This document shows, piece by piece, positions 16,827 to 26,467 of a stretch of 64,000 bases of DNA. The notes beneath the pieces were generated by a model. It searched no databases. It saw nothing but the letters and a program-made list of their open reading frames with translations, and had not been told where the DNA came from. The stretch is from Pullulanibacillus pueri. GTDB lineage: Bacteria; Bacillota; Bacilli; Bacillales; Sporolactobacillaceae. The translations under genes and the position numbers were made by a program. The DNA lies in assembly GCF_014639255.1 (NCBI RefSeq), contig NZ_BMFV01000014.1, positions 1 to 64,000 of the forward strand. Reading direction: 5' to 3'. The first letter of the stretch is position 1. The number at the start of each line of letters is the position of its first letter.

Positions 16827-17864
16827 TTATAACAATTCGCCTTGTTCAGCAATATCAGCGGCTGCTTCTTCTTTATCTGCATCCAACCCATAGTGTTGTC
16901 TGACAGCTGTTTCAATGATATTACGCATCTCTTGATTTTCCTTAAGGAATTGCTTGGCATTTTCACGTCCCTGACCTAAACGTTCGTCATTATAGGAATA
17001 CCATGCGCCGCTTTTTTGGACAACATCAATGTCAGAGCCAATGTCCAAAATCTCGCCTTCCTTAGAGATCCCTTCACCATACATAATATCCACTTCTGCT
17101 TGTTTGAATGGAGGCGCAACTTTATTTTTAACCACTTTTATACGTGTCCGGTTCCCAACCATGTCATTCCCTTGCTTCAAGGTTTCTGCACGTCGGACTT
17201 CAAGACGCACTGACGAATAAAACTTCAATGCACGTCCCCCTGGAGTAGTTTCTGGATTCCCAAACATCACACCGACTTTTTCACGGATTTGGTTAATAAA
17301 TATTGCTGTGGTTTTTGATTTATTAATGGCACCTGAAAGTTTCCGCAAGGCTTGGGACATAAGACGAGCTTGAAGACCCACATGAGAATCACCCATCTCA
17401 CCTTCAATTTCAGCCTTAGGAACAAGTGCGGCAACAGAGTCAATAATAATGATATCGACCGCACCACTTCTCACAAGAGCCTCAGCGATCTCAAGGGCCT
17501 GTTCCCCTGTATCTGGTTGCGAGAGGAGTAACTCATCAATGTTAACCCCTAAGTTTTGAGCATAGACGGGATCTAAGGCATGCTCTGCATCAATAAATGC
17601 CGCTTGACCGCCATTTCTTTGCGCCTCAGCAATCGCGTGTAAAGCAACGGTCGTCTTACCAGAAGATTCGGGTCCATAGACTTCAATGACTCTTCCGCGA
17701 GGGTAACCACCAACGCCTAATGCGATATCAAGTGCTAAAGAGCCACTTGAGACTGTGGATACTCTTTGTTCAGCTTGTTCACCAAGCTTCATAATTGAAC
17801 CTTTACCAAATTGCTTTTCTATTTGTCTTAAAGCCATATCGAGGGCTGCTTTTCTCTCGTTCAT
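16827..17864 (-). CDS. recA: RecA recombinase
   Basis: DNA-strand exchange protein and LexA co-protease. Visible motifs are Walker [10 protein letters not shown], the IDAEHALDP region, Walker [13 protein letters not shown], loop L1 ([11 protein letters not shown]) and loop L2 ([22 protein letters not shown]). The tail is acidic. Length 345 is normal. The upstream region has a good promoter and a LexA-type box, and a strong terminator follows the gene, so it can be expressed separately from cinA-pgsA. In B. subtilis pbpX follows recA; it is absent here and rny is next. Confidence 0.98.
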   Translation of the reverse strand: MNERKAALDMALRQIEKQFGKGSIMKLGEQAEQRVSTVSSGSLALDIALGVGGYPRGRVIEVYGPESSGKTTVALHAIAEAQRNGGQAAFIDAEHALDPVYAQNLGVNIDELLLSQPDTGEQALEIAEALVRSGAVDIIIIDSVAALVPKAEIEGEMGDSHVGLQARLMSQALRKLSGAINKSKTTAIFINQIREKVGVMFGNPETTPGGRALKFYSSVRLEVRRAETLKQGNDMVGNRTRIKVVKNKVAPPFKQAEVDIMYGEGISKEGEILDIGSDIDVVQKSGAWYSYNDERLGQGRENAKQFLKENQEMRNIIETAVRQHYGLDADKEEAAADIAEQGELL

Positions 17865-17968
17865 AAGCTATTATCTCTCCTTAATAGGTATAAAGGGGCA
17901 AGGGACTCCGATCGTTTATTTCTATGCTTTGAAAGTCAATCCCTAGCAAACCTCTTCCGTATACTATT

Positions 17969-17997
17969 ATAATAGACGTTTTTCATTCATTTGCCAA
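17969..17997 (-). promoter_or_regulatory. recA promoter
   Basis: On the minus strand TTGGCA and TATTAT with a 17-base spacer, about 100 bases before the recA ATG. Confidence 0.6.
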
Positions 17998-18005
17998 GTG
18001 TTTTG

Positions 18006-18019
18006 CGAACATTTATTCG
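18006..18019. promoter_or_regulatory. LexA-type SOS box near recA
   Basis: CGAACATTTATTCG matches 12 of 14 positions of the Bacillus LexA operator CGAACRNRYGTTYG and keeps both outer half-sites. It lies 8 bases upstream of the recA -35 box. Confidence 0.6.
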
Positions 18020-18039
18020 ATATTTTTCAAAAATGAATA

Positions 18040-19272
18040 TCAATCTATTAAATGACGTCTCAAAAAATCAAATCCATGTAAAACCGTTCTTTTCCGAATA
18101 GCCGCTCTAGAACCATTTAACTCTAAAGCATGAACCACCGTCTCATTATCATCAGCTATACCGATAAAGACCGTTCCAATAGGTTGACCTTCTTCTGTTG
18201 AAGGACCCGCGACACCAGTAAAACTAATGCCAATATCAGAGCCACATTGTTTTTTTGCTCCGATGGCCATCTCTTCAGCGCAAGCACGGCTCACTGCACC
18301 TGCGTTATCCAAGGTTGTTTGCGCAACCTCAAGGAGATGCCCCTTCACTTGATTGGTATAACTAACAACAGCGCCCTTAAAAACCGACGAGGCTCCGGGT
18401 AAATCGGTCAATTGCTGACTAAATAGCCCCCCCGTTAAGCTTTCTGCCGCCGCTACCGTCAGGTGCTTCTCTTTAAGCAATTCAAAAACAACCTTCGGGA
18501 GTGAGGTAGCATCACCATAACCGTATAAAAACTGACCTACTCGTGACTGAATCTTTTGCTCTAAATCATTTAAAAGTTCCTGAGCCACGGCTGCATCTTT
18601 ATGTTTTGCCGTTAAGCGTAGCGTCACTTCACCTTCTTTAGCCAAAGGGGCGAGGGTCGGATTAGTCTGAGAATCAATCAGATCCATCAGTTCTGTTTCT
18701 AATGCTGATTCGCCTATACCAAAAAAGCGCAAAACACGTGAATGGAGAGGTTCATTCAAATCATTCATAAGATAAGGCTTTACACTATTAAGAAACATTG
18801 GTCTCATTTCACTCGGTGGTCCTGGCATTAAGATATAACGATGCTCTGGGTTCTCGATGATCATCCCAGGGGCCATTCCATTGTTATTAGGAAGGACATG
18901 ACTCCCCTCTAAAATAATCGCCTGCCTACGATTATTTTCGGTCATCACACGTCCTTGCTTAATAAAATAAGCCTCAATTTGATCCATTGCTGTTTTGTCG
19001 GTCACCAATGCTCTCCCCAAGCATTTCGCAACAACTTCCTTGGTAAGATCATCTTTTGTCGGTCCTAAACCGCCCGTAAATATAATTAAATTAGAGCGTG
19101 TTTGCGCAATATGAATGACTTGCTCTAAACGCTTCGGATTATCACCTACAACGGTATGAAAAAACACATTAATCCCTAGCTCTGCCAATTGTTCCGATAT
19201 AAATTGCGCATTTGTATTTGCAATCTGCCCAAGTAAAAGTTCCGATCCCACTGCAATAATTTCCGCATTCAT
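18040..19272 (-). CDS. cinA: CinA, competence/damage-inducible nicotinamide-nucleotide amidase family
   Basis: A two-domain protein. The N-terminal molybdopterin-binding-like (COG1058) domain has NAEIIAVGSELLLGQ and FTGGLGPTKDD. The C-terminal CinA (PncC-type) domain has AAESLTGGLFSQQLTDLPG and GISFTGVAGPSTEEGQP. The C-terminal part deamidates NMN in related proteins, and cinA is often co-induced with recA. ATG 19272 is chosen over ATG 19290 because AAGGTGG sits 8 bases upstream; this gives 410 residues, close to B. subtilis. The order rodZ-pgsA-cinA-recA is conserved. Confidence 0.95.
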   Translation of the reverse strand: MNAEIIAVGSELLLGQIANTNAQFISEQLAELGINVFFHTVVGDNPKRLEQVIHIAQTRSNLIIFTGGLGPTKDDLTKEVVAKCLGRALVTDKTAMDQIEAYFIKQGRVMTENNRRQAIILEGSHVLPNNNGMAPGMIIENPEHRYILMPGPPSEMRPMFLNSVKPYLMNDLNEPLHSRVLRFFGIGESALETELMDLIDSQTNPTLAPLAKEGEVTLRLTAKHKDAAVAQELLNDLEQKIQSRVGQFLYGYGDATSLPKVVFELLKEKHLTVAAAESLTGGLFSQQLTDLPGASSVFKGAVVSYTNQVKGHLLEVAQTTLDNAGAVSRACAEEMAIGAKKQCGSDIGISFTGVAGPSTEEGQPIGTVFIGIADDNETVVHALELNGSRAAIRKRTVLHGFDFLRRHLID

Positions 19273-19387
19273 CTTCAAGGCCACCTTCATTCATGACAAA
19301 TTTTGATTCTTATTGAAACTCATAATAAAAAATGCAACTTACTGCCCTAGTTAAATAATTATCGTTAGACAGGGCTAATTCCTGCTT

Positions 19388-19966
19388 TTATTTTGATTTT
19401 AATAAAATGTCACGATTTTTATAAAAGTACTCTCCACCAGAAAGAATCGTTAAAACAACGGCTATCCACAAGAAAATATCAGCAAGCGGGAATCCTTCCT
19501 CACCAAAAGGGATATTATGAAAAAGTAAAAGGATAAGAGCAATCATTTGTGTTGCTGTCTTCCATTTGGCCATTTGACTAGCGGCAATAACTTCGCCACC
19601 TTCAACCGCAACGAGGCGTAAACCCGTCACAGCGAATTCACGTGCTAAAATCACAATCACCATCCATGAAGGGATGACATCAAAGCCGACTAAAGGAACG
19701 AAAGCACTCATCACAAGCAATTTATCTGCAAGCGGGTCAAGAAATTTCCCGAAATTCGTCACCAGATTCAATTTCCGGGCATAATAGCCATCTAACCAAT
19801 CAGTACATGAGGCAACAATAAAAATAATCGCCGCTATAAAATCCTGAACGGGAATGACTGCATGCCAGATGGTAATATTTCCGAAGGACCATGGAATTAA
19901 AAAAAAGATTAAAAAGATAGGGATTAGGATCACTCTCGAAACAGTAATTTTATTAGCAATATTCAT
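19388..19966 (-). CDS. pgsA: PgsA, CDP-diacylglycerol-glycerol-3-phosphate 3-phosphatidyltransferase
   Basis: Integral-membrane enzyme for the first committed step of phosphatidylglycerol synthesis. It contains the CDP-alcohol phosphotransferase motif in DWLDGYYARKLNLVTNFGKFLDPLADK (D-G-x2-A-R-x8-G-x3-D-x3-D) and several membrane helices. An upstream ATG at 20002 is open, but GGAGG 7 bases before ATG 19966 and the conserved MNIANKITVSR start fix the protein at 192 residues. It lies between rodZ and cinA as in B. subtilis. Confidence 0.96.
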   Translation of the reverse strand: MNIANKITVSRVILIPIFLIFFLIPWSFGNITIWHAVIPVQDFIAAIIFIVASCTDWLDGYYARKLNLVTNFGKFLDPLADKLLVMSAFVPLVGFDVIPSWMVIVILAREFAVTGLRLVAVEGGEVIAASQMAKWKTATQMIALILLLFHNIPFGEEGFPLADIFLWIAVVLTILSGGEYFYKNRDILLKSK

Positions 19967-20043
19967 TTCTATTCCTCCAATAATAAAAACGTAAAGGTTC
20001 ATTTCCGTAGAAAAAGAGCCACCCTTCGATGACTCTCAATCAT

Positions 20044-20985
20044 TTAGGATTTTTTAAAATTAATCGTAATCGACTGGGTATAGTCGTCATTGGGGTACTT
20101 TAAAACTTCTCCATTAATCTTCACAATCGCATGATGCGTATCGCCAATTTTCAAGTAAAGCGTACCAATATCACTTAAATCCTTTTTAAAAGAAACATCC
20201 TTCCTGTTATCCACGCCTTTAGATACACTATCATAGAAATATTTTTCACCGCTTGCATTGTCCTTCGTAGCTGTTAACCACGAATAATGACCATCCATGG
20301 CAGTGACTTCAACAACAAACTTATCCGTTCCAGATAAGGTATAGGTTGAAGCTGAACCATTGGTTTCTGGTTCAGATAGCTTTTGGGTCTGTTTTTGTTC
20401 CGTCTCATCAGACGTTGTTTTATTCTCTTTGTCAGTATCCGTATCTTTAGCAGACGCCTCAGATCCCGGTTGATCATTCACCGCGTCATTACTTTTAGAC
20501 TGATGATTTCCAATATCATTTCCTTGTTCTAAAGTCACATCGTCATTAGAAGTCTCTGTATCCTTTGAGCTGTCACTTCCACCAGACATATGTTGAGCAA
20601 CAACCCAAATCCCGATTCCTAAAGCTAATAGGATAACCACAGCTCCTGCAAAAGGAAGTATTGATGACACCTTTGAACTCGTATTTTTTGCTTTAATAGG
20701 TGTTGTTTTAACACTTCGTGAAGGTAATTGCTCTATCTCGGGCTGAACAGGTTGGGGAATCTCTTTACCGTACTGACTAAATATTTCCTGAGTATCAAGG
20801 CCTAAAGCTTCAGCATAGCTTTTGATAAACGCACGAATATAAAACTGCCCTGGAAGAATCTGATAGTCGCCACGTTCGATAGCGGCTAAATAGCGTTTTT
20901 GTATTTTGGTTGTTTCTTGAATTTCATCGAGCGACAGTCCTTTTGCCTCTCTTGCCTCTTTTAGAACCTGTCCTAACTCACTCAC
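20044..20985 (-). CDS. rodZ: RodZ-like helix-turn-helix membrane protein (YmfM)
   Basis: An N-terminal HTH domain (residues 1-75: MSELGQVLKEAREAKGLSLD, then EIQETTKIQKRYLAAIERGD and LPGQFYIRAFIKSYAEALGL) is followed by a linker, one membrane helix (ILPFAGAVVILLALGIGIWVV), a long Ser/Thr/Asp/Lys-rich linker and a C-terminal DUF4115 beta domain. This is the RodZ layout, a partner of MreB in cell-shape control. The GTG at 20985 with GGCAGGTG upstream is preferred over the frame's first ATG at 21003. It starts 20 bases after ymfK. Confidence 0.92.
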   Translation of the reverse strand: MSELGQVLKEAREAKGLSLDEIQETTKIQKRYLAAIERGDYQILPGQFYIRAFIKSYAEALGLDTQEIFSQYGKEIPQPVQPEIEQLPSRSVKTTPIKAKNTSSKVSSILPFAGAVVILLALGIGIWVVAQHMSGGSDSSKDTETSNDDVTLEQGNDIGNHQSKSNDAVNDQPGSEASAKDTDTDKENKTTSDETEQKQTQKLSEPETNGSASTYTLSGTDKFVVEVTAMDGHYSWLTATKDNASGEKYFYDSVSKGVDNRKDVSFKKDLSDIGTLYLKIGDTHHAIVKINGEVLKYPNDDYTQSITINFKKS

Positions 20986-21005
20986 GAATGAACACCTGCC
21001 CAATA

Positions 21006-21782
21006 TCAGTTAAAATCATTAAATGCTGAATAGCCTTCTTCCAACATATCGTATGTAATTTCTTCATCATGATGGTTCCTTAATTCAATAATATAGTCAA
21101 AGTCATCCAGTCGATATTCTGAATCACGAACAAAGATATCAGGATGTTCTACCACCTTAGTCACAGGCATTCTCATCACTCTCCGCAGTAACTCCCAATG
21201 TCGTTCTGAAGAGCGTCTAGTAGAGACAATCCCATCGATGATAAAAATATGGTCATCAGTAAACTCGTCATCAGCTAATTGACTTCTCACTGTTTGTTTT
21301 AACAATGTGGATGAGATAAAAACCCAGCGCTTATTGGCGCACACACTCGAAGCGACCACCGATTCCGTTTTTCCGACACGTGGAAGTCCCCGAATACCGA
21401 TAAGTTTGTGTCCCTCTTTCTTATACAGCTCTGCCATAAAATCAACAAGTAAACCAATTTCATCACGAACAAAGCGAAAGGTTTTTTTATCATCAGCATC
21501 ACGAATAAGATACCGGCCATGACGAACAGCAAGCCTGTCACTTAATTTAGGTTCTCTCAATTTTGTTACATTTATGTTATCCATTGTCTTAACAATTGCA
21601 AAGAGTTGATCAATCTGTGTACTGTTTTCCGTACGTAATAACATCCCTCGTCTTGAATCATCGACTCCATTAATCGAAAGGATATTAATACCAAGCATAC
21701 CAAATAAGGAAGCAATATCTCCTAATAGCCCAGGACGATTCCTTTGAATTTCATACTCTAAATACCAATCTTTTGTCAACAT
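21006..21782 (-). CDS. ymfK: YmfK-like DUF3388 protein (ACT-type domain plus P-loop)
   Basis: 258 residues of the YmfK/DUF3388 family. The first 75 residues look like an ACT domain (EIQRNRPGLLGDIASLFGML, SINGVDDSRRGMLLRT). The rest contains a P-loop-like GIRGLPRVGKTE and a later IIDG segment. Its function is unknown; ACT domains bind small ligands, and the P-loop suggests nucleotide use. ATG 21782, behind AGAGGTT, matches the conserved start. It is translated just before rodZ and is the first gene after an 890-base gap that holds a dispersed repeat. Confidence 0.85.
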   Translation of the reverse strand: MLTKDWYLEYEIQRNRPGLLGDIASLFGMLGINILSINGVDDSRRGMLLRTENSTQIDQLFAIVKTMDNINVTKLREPKLSDRLAVRHGRYLIRDADDKKTFRFVRDEIGLLVDFMAELYKKEGHKLIGIRGLPRVGKTESVVASSVCANKRWVFISSTLLKQTVRSQLADDEFTDDHIFIIDGIVSTRRSSERHWELLRRVMRMPVTKVVEHPDIFVRDSEYRLDDFDYIIELRNHHDEEITYDMLEEGYSAFNDFN

Positions 21783-22130
21783 AGAAAACCTCTGGAAATT
21801 CGACGTATAAAACTTTACTACTATAAAGAACATCTTTCCTTAATATTAATTTAAACTAAATGATAAAAGGTTTCAAGTGAGGATAAGGAAAATCAAATAA
21901 ATTATAGAATTTTCAATTATCTACACATGAAGGATTCTATAAAAAAACTGGAACAAGTCATTCAAAACACACCTGACGATCAGACATGAATCCTCCGCAT
22001 TAAATCAAAGCTTTTATTTTTACGTCCGTTTTACTTATATAGTATTAGAAAAACCGAACAGAGAAAACTTGCTCTTTCTTTATAAAGTACTGAAAAAATT
22101 TTTAATATCAAAGGCAGCTTTAGCATAAGG

Positions 22131-22505
22131 GAATTGGATCGGAAAGACGTGAGATTGGGAACACTTATACTAAATGTGTTCCTCAGCGCGTGGACTCACG
22201 GATACCTAAACGAGAGTCCTTCGGGAAAGCAACGAGTCAACGCCGAGTTGTTCTGAGAAAGCTGACTTCAAAGCATTCGAGTAGACGTAGGAACAGGGGA
22301 CTTTTAATCATAGTTACTTTGGAACACACAGGTAAACCATCCCAAAAAAACACTTTTAGGGGACCCCGATTGAGCGTCGAACGCCGCCCCTACCCACATC
22401 AAAAATCGTAAAAACGCGATTTTTTTTGCGAGGCTTATTCTCTTAGACGCTTTCCTTAGTCGTGTGGGCATGAGAAAAGCGAGCGTTCTGGAGCCGTAAT
22501 CCACT
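22131..22505 (+). repeat. dispersed repeat, full-length copy (R4)
   Basis: About 375 bp. It begins with GGAACAC...GTGTTCC (a hairpin), followed by CTCAGCGC, the CGAGTTGTTCTGAGAAAGCTGAC and ACGTAGGAACAGGGGA blocks, the CCC-A-tract/GGGGACCCC core, GCGTCGAACGCCGCC, an AAAATCG...CGATTTTT hairpin and the end GCGAGCGTTCTGGAGC...AATCCAC. The remaining 350 bases toward ymfK show a TATTAGAAAAACCGA lead-in also seen at 26.47 kb and otherwise nothing. Confidence 0.8.
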
Positions 22506-22611
22506 CCGTCTTGATGGCCAAACATTTATACTTTTAAGAAAAAATCGGCATAACGCCAAGCCTTGGTGAAGTTGCACTTATAGATAAAATTATCCTTTCT
22601 GAGGTTACAAA

Positions 22612-22647
22612 GAAAGTCAGGTTCTCAGAATGGTGAGAACCTGACTC
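22612..22647 (-). terminator. intrinsic terminator of the ymfF-H-I-J operon
   Basis: AGTCAGGTTCTC and GAGAACCTGACT form a 12-bp stem with an 8-base loop, followed on the minus strand by TTCTTTG, 28 bases after the ymfJ stop. Confidence 0.8.
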
Positions 22648-22674
22648 TTAACCTTGACTTACCTAAAACGATGA

Positions 22675-22932
22675 TTATTTTGATCCATTATTTTGAACAA
22701 GCTTCACCATCATATTGGCGATAGCGTGCTGTTCATCTTTGTCCGCTACACTCCATAAGTCAGAGAGCATGCGTTGCTCATCATTTTTTGGATCAACATG
22801 ATCAGCAAGATAACCACCGATTTCAGTAGCAAAATTGCTTATTGTATCTTGACCTACGCCCTTGCCTTCTGCTTGATGCAAGCGATCAGCTAAGAAATCT
22901 TTCCATTGATCCCAGTTTTGAAGAACAGACAT
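22675..22932 (-). CDS. ymfJ: DUF3243 family protein (YmfJ)
   Basis: An 85-residue acidic, helical protein of the DUF3243 family, found as the last gene of the ymfF-ymfH-ymfI-ymfJ set across Bacillales. GGAGGTAA sits 9 bases before ATG 22932, which overrides an earlier in-frame ATG at 23061. The function is unknown. It begins 116 bases after ymfI and is followed by a strong terminator. Confidence 0.88.
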   Translation of the reverse strand: MSVLQNWDQWKDFLADRLHQAEGKGVGQDTISNFATEIGGYLADHVDPKNDEQRMLSDLWSVADKDEQHAIANMMVKLVQNNGSK

Positions 22933-23048
22933 GTTTGAATTACCTCCTTGAATAGGTCCTACGCTAATAGGATGTCTTCCGGACGGTAATCTATTCACAT
23001 TTGACTTTCCCAATAAAAGGTATGTCTGGCTGCTTGTCAAGATACTGT

Positions 23049-23783
23049 CTAGCAGTACCAAGCGCCATTGATTGAAATAATTTGACCGTTAATATATTCT
23101 GCGGATGGTGAGGCTAAAAATTTCACTAATGCTGCCACTTCATTCGCTGTCCCTAATCGTCCCGCTGGAATTTCATCCCTTAAAAGCGCCATGGTTTCTT
23201 CATCATAGGTTGCCATCATTGCGGTTTCTATCGCTCCTGGAGCAACAGCATTAACATTAATATGACTGGGGGCAAGCTCCTTGGCGAGAGCCTTCACAAA
23301 ACTGTTTTGCGCCCCTTTTACCATGGAATACATCACTTCCATCGCCGCCCCTGTTAACCCCCAAATGGAGGTAATAAAAATGATCGTGCCCTTCTTAGCC
23401 TTTACCATCTGAGGAACAAAATGCTGCGTCACTAAAAAAGGGTGGGTAATATTGGCTCTAATAAAAGCATCAAGGCTTGCTGGACTAACATCCGTTATTA
23501 ATCCTACATGGCTTTGTCCTGAATTTTGTATTAAGCATTCAATAGGCACTTTAATGGTTTGCAGAGCCTGAAGCCCCTCTGGCTGTGTCAAATCAGCCTG
23601 AATGAGTGGGAATGATTGTTGCGGATAGTCCTCTTTTAAGCCCGTCGCTAATGCTTCCGCAGCTTCACGGTTACGATTATAGTGCAAATAAAGAGAAAAC
23701 CCCGCTTCAGCCAAAGCTCTGGCAATTTCCTGACCAATCCCTCCACTTGCTCCTGTAATTAAAGCAAACTTTGTCTCTTCCAA
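23049..23783 (-). CDS. ymfI: short-chain dehydrogenase/reductase (YmfI)
   Basis: A 244-residue classical SDR. It has the nucleotide-binding motif TGASGGIGQEIA, the NSGQ equivalent of NNAG, and a catalytic region with Ser in TSIWGLTG. The usual Y-x-x-x-K reads YSMVKGAQ, with Tyr and Lys in place. The C-terminal tail (INGQIISINGAW) resembles FabG enzymes, but the substrate is unknown. The start is a TTG directly after the ymfH stop, with GGTGG upstream. As the fixed partner of two M16 peptidase-like genes it may act on the cell surface lipid or peptide pathway, but that is speculation. Confidence 0.9.
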   Translation of the reverse strand: MEETKFALITGASGGIGQEIARALAEAGFSLYLHYNRNREAAEALATGLKEDYPQQSFPLIQADLTQPEGLQALQTIKVPIECLIQNSGQSHVGLITDVSPASLDAFIRANITHPFLVTQHFVPQMVKAKKGTIIFITSIWGLTGAAMEVMYSMVKGAQNSFVKALAKELAPSHINVNAVAPGAIETAMMATYDEETMALLRDEIPAGRLGTANEVAALVKFLASPSAEYINGQIISINGAWYC

Positions 23784-25070
23784 TTATTTGGCCACCACTT
23801 TAAACTTTGTAAAGCCTTCATCATGGAAATGTTCTTCAAGCACTTGTTTTAATTCATCAAGACTTAAGGATTCAAGGGTTGGCACAATAGAAAATAAATC
23901 CATTCCGTTAAATTGGTAACGGGTAAATTGGTTTGCAATAAATTCGGGTGAATTTAAAGCCTTTAAAAAGGAGCCAATTCTTTTCTTGCGTGCCCTTTCA
24001 ATGGCCGTTTCGTCTAAAGCCTGTTGTTTCGCTTGATCAATCATATCCTTGACACGAATTGCAAAGCCATCTGGATCTTCGGTGTTCCCTCCGATAGCGG
24101 AAAAAGCAAACTCATGCTCTTCTGTATACTCAAAAGAGAAACTGTCATCAATGAGACCTTCCTCAATGAGGGTGCGATAGTTTTCAGTTCCTTTACCAAA
24201 CAACACCTCTAATAACAGCTGAACAGAGAGTTCGTGACGGAGCATTGCCTCGCCTTCTCGATGAACCGTACGTTCCTTAAAGCCCACAAGACACTTTGGT
24301 GTTTTCACAGGCATAGATAATACTTCTTCTTTCTTTGCAACAGTCTGAGGTTCTTCAGGATACTTTCTTTCGATGGCTTGTTTATTGGTATAATCCTTCT
24401 GCCTTTGGTTATCCTCAACAAGTTGGAATATCTTTTCTGGATCGACAGGCCCTACAATAAAAAGCACCATATTACTCGGATGATAAAAGGTACGATAACA
24501 ATCATAAAGATGCTCTTTTGTGATCTTAGCAATAGACTCCACTGTTCCAGCGATATCAATTTTCACAGGCTGCTGATGATACATATTCTCGATTAAACCG
24601 AAATACAGCCGCCAATCCGGATTGTCATCATACATTCTAATCTCTTGTCCGATAATCCCTTTTTCTTTTTCAACATTCTCATCTGTAAATGCCGGAGTTT
24701 GGACAAAGTCGATGAGGGTTTGTAAATTCTCTTCGACACGAGACGTGCTAGAAAATAAATAGGCCGTTGCTGTAAAAGAAGTAAAAGCATTCGCCATCGC
24801 TCCTTGTGTCCCAAAGGCTTGGAAAACATCAGTCCCATCGGGTTGCTCAAACATTTTATGTTCGAGAAAATGGGCAATCCCATCAGGAACGTTCAGCCAC
24901 TCATCACTATTATGCTTTTTGAAATGGTTATCAATCGACCCGTATTTCGTCGTAAAGGTGGCAAAAGTCTTATTAAACCCTTCTTTTGGCAAAATATAGA
25001 CGTTTAAGCCATTGGCTAATTGTTGATGGTAGACGGTCTCTTGTAATTGATCAAAGCGTTTCGTTTCCAT
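23784..25070 (-). CDS. ymfH: M16-family zinc peptidase (YmfH)
   Basis: A pitrilysin/M16 peptidase of about 428 residues with the intact inverted zinc motif H-x-x-E-H in GIAHFLEHKMFE and the third ligand Glu in the ENVEKEKGIIGQEI region. It is paired with YmfF, which lacks the motif, like the two halves of mitochondrial-processing-peptidase-type heterodimers. The natural substrate is unknown; relatives process peptides such as antimicrobial or lantibiotic leaders. ATG 25070 has AGGAGGG 6 bases upstream; an ATG at 25076 is too close to that site. It overlaps or abuts both neighbours. Confidence 0.93.
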   Translation of the reverse strand: METKRFDQLQETVYHQQLANGLNVYILPKEGFNKTFATFTTKYGSIDNHFKKHNSDEWLNVPDGIAHFLEHKMFEQPDGTDVFQAFGTQGAMANAFTSFTATAYLFSSTSRVEENLQTLIDFVQTPAFTDENVEKEKGIIGQEIRMYDDNPDWRLYFGLIENMYHQQPVKIDIAGTVESIAKITKEHLYDCYRTFYHPSNMVLFIVGPVDPEKIFQLVEDNQRQKDYTNKQAIERKYPEEPQTVAKKEEVLSMPVKTPKCLVGFKERTVHREGEAMLRHELSVQLLLEVLFGKGTENYRTLIEEGLIDDSFSFEYTEEHEFAFSAIGGNTEDPDGFAIRVKDMIDQAKQQALDETAIERARKKRIGSFLKALNSPEFIANQFTRYQFNGMDLFSIVPTLESLSLDELKQVLEEHFHDEGFTKFKVVAK

Positions 25071-25072
25071 CT

Positions 25073-26350
25073 TCATCCCTCCTGTCCTTGAAGAAAGTAA
25101 GTCGTGTCAAGCGTTGTCATATGAGCGGCTTTTATAATCTCATCTCGATCAACCTTCTCAATGGCTGCAAACCACTGATCAAGTTCAAGCCCATGATTAG
25201 AAAGGACCTTTTGATAAAGGACATCAATCAGACCAAAAGGACTATCTAAAGCTTCAAGAATGGAATTTTTCAACAAAGCTTTAGTCTGAGCCACTTCTCC
25301 CTCCGTAAAATCGCCTTCTTGGATGGCTTTTAATTGGGCAGCAATAATATCGACCGCTTTCTGGTAATTCACAAATTCAATACCGGACATGACAATAAGC
25401 AGCCCTTTAAAACTTTCATATCTTGATGTCGCATAATAAGCAAGACTCATCTTTTCTCGTACATTCATAAACAGCTTGGAATGAGGAAAGCCCCCGAATA
25501 ATCCATTAAACACTTGTGTTGCCGGATAAAGGGGATCATCTATTGTCACATTGGTGCGGTAGCCTAGGTTGAGTTTGCCTTGTTCGACTTCCTGACTTTC
25601 TTTAACGACTTTAGCTTGCCTTTTAACAACCGGCTCGAAGGTGTTTTGAAGCTTTACTGTTTCCCGATTGTTAAAGGTTAAGACTTGGCCAATCCTTTGC
25701 TTCATTTCTTGATGATCGATGTCACCCACAACATAAAGATCAATTTCATTTGTTTTAAGCATGTCTTGATAATATGTGTAGAGTTCCTCAGAGGTTAGCG
25801 ATTCTAATGCATCCAATGTGCCATTGGTATGAAGAGCATAAACCTCTCCTTCACACATTTCATCAATTAAGCGCTCATTTGCATAACGCATCTTATCATC
25901 GTAAATGGCCAGAAGTCGCTGTTTTAAAGCTCGTTTTTCCTTTTTAAAACTCACTTCATCAAAAGCGTGACCCTCAACATTCGGCTGAAGGATAGCCTCG
26001 CTCAAAAGTTGGATACTTTCTTCAAGAAGTGATGAGGTCTCTGAAATAAACCGTTCGTTGGCCACATGAACATGAAGTGAGAGAAGATGATTGTTCCCTT
26101 TCTTCTGAACCTGTGATGACAAAGTTGCCCCATAAAGATCATCCAAACGTTGTTGAAGTTGTTGAGACGTTGGTGATTGTTTTGTACTACTCTTCAAAAG
26201 ATGGGCGAGTAGAGCTCTTTTAGTCACTGTTTCCTCTTCCAAAGGGGCTCTAAATTGGATTACCATTGTTACCGTTTTAAATTTATTTGTGGCTACAGTA
26301 TGTAACGTAAAGCCTGGTAACGCATGAATGTGTTCATCTATGTAACTCAA
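25073..26350 (-). CDS. ymfF: M16-family peptidase-like subunit without zinc motif (YmfF)
   Basis: A protein of about 425 residues homologous to M16 peptidases but with ALLAHLLKSST where the catalytic H-x-x-E-H should be, so it cannot bind zinc in the normal way. Such inactive members pair with an active partner, here YmfH encoded immediately downstream. Conserved M16 features remain in the C-terminal half (GYRTNVTIDDPLYPATQVFN, FGGFPHSKLFMNVREKMSLA). The TTG at 26350 lies 8 bases from AGGAGG; the ATG two codons earlier (26356) is only two bases from it. Confidence 0.9.
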   Translation of the reverse strand: MSYIDEHIHALPGFTLHTVATNKFKTVTMVIQFRAPLEEETVTKRALLAHLLKSSTKQSPTSQQLQQRLDDLYGATLSSQVQKKGNNHLLSLHVHVANERFISETSSLLEESIQLLSEAILQPNVEGHAFDEVSFKKEKRALKQRLLAIYDDKMRYANERLIDEMCEGEVYALHTNGTLDALESLTSEELYTYYQDMLKTNEIDLYVVGDIDHQEMKQRIGQVLTFNNRETVKLQNTFEPVVKRQAKVVKESQEVEQGKLNLGYRTNVTIDDPLYPATQVFNGLFGGFPHSKLFMNVREKMSLAYYATSRYESFKGLLIVMSGIEFVNYQKAVDIIAAQLKAIQEGDFTEGEVAQTKALLKNSILEALDSPFGLIDVLYQKVLSNHGLELDQWFAAIEKVDRDEIIKAAHMTTLDTTYFLQGQEG

Positions 26351-26467
26351 GGTCATTCCCTCCTCGTGAATAAGTGTTCTAATAAGGTTTTTTATCCTTA
26401 TTCGAACTAACTTTTTTTAAAGTCTGTTTCTTTTTTCATTGTACCCGAAAGCAAGCATTTGAACCAA

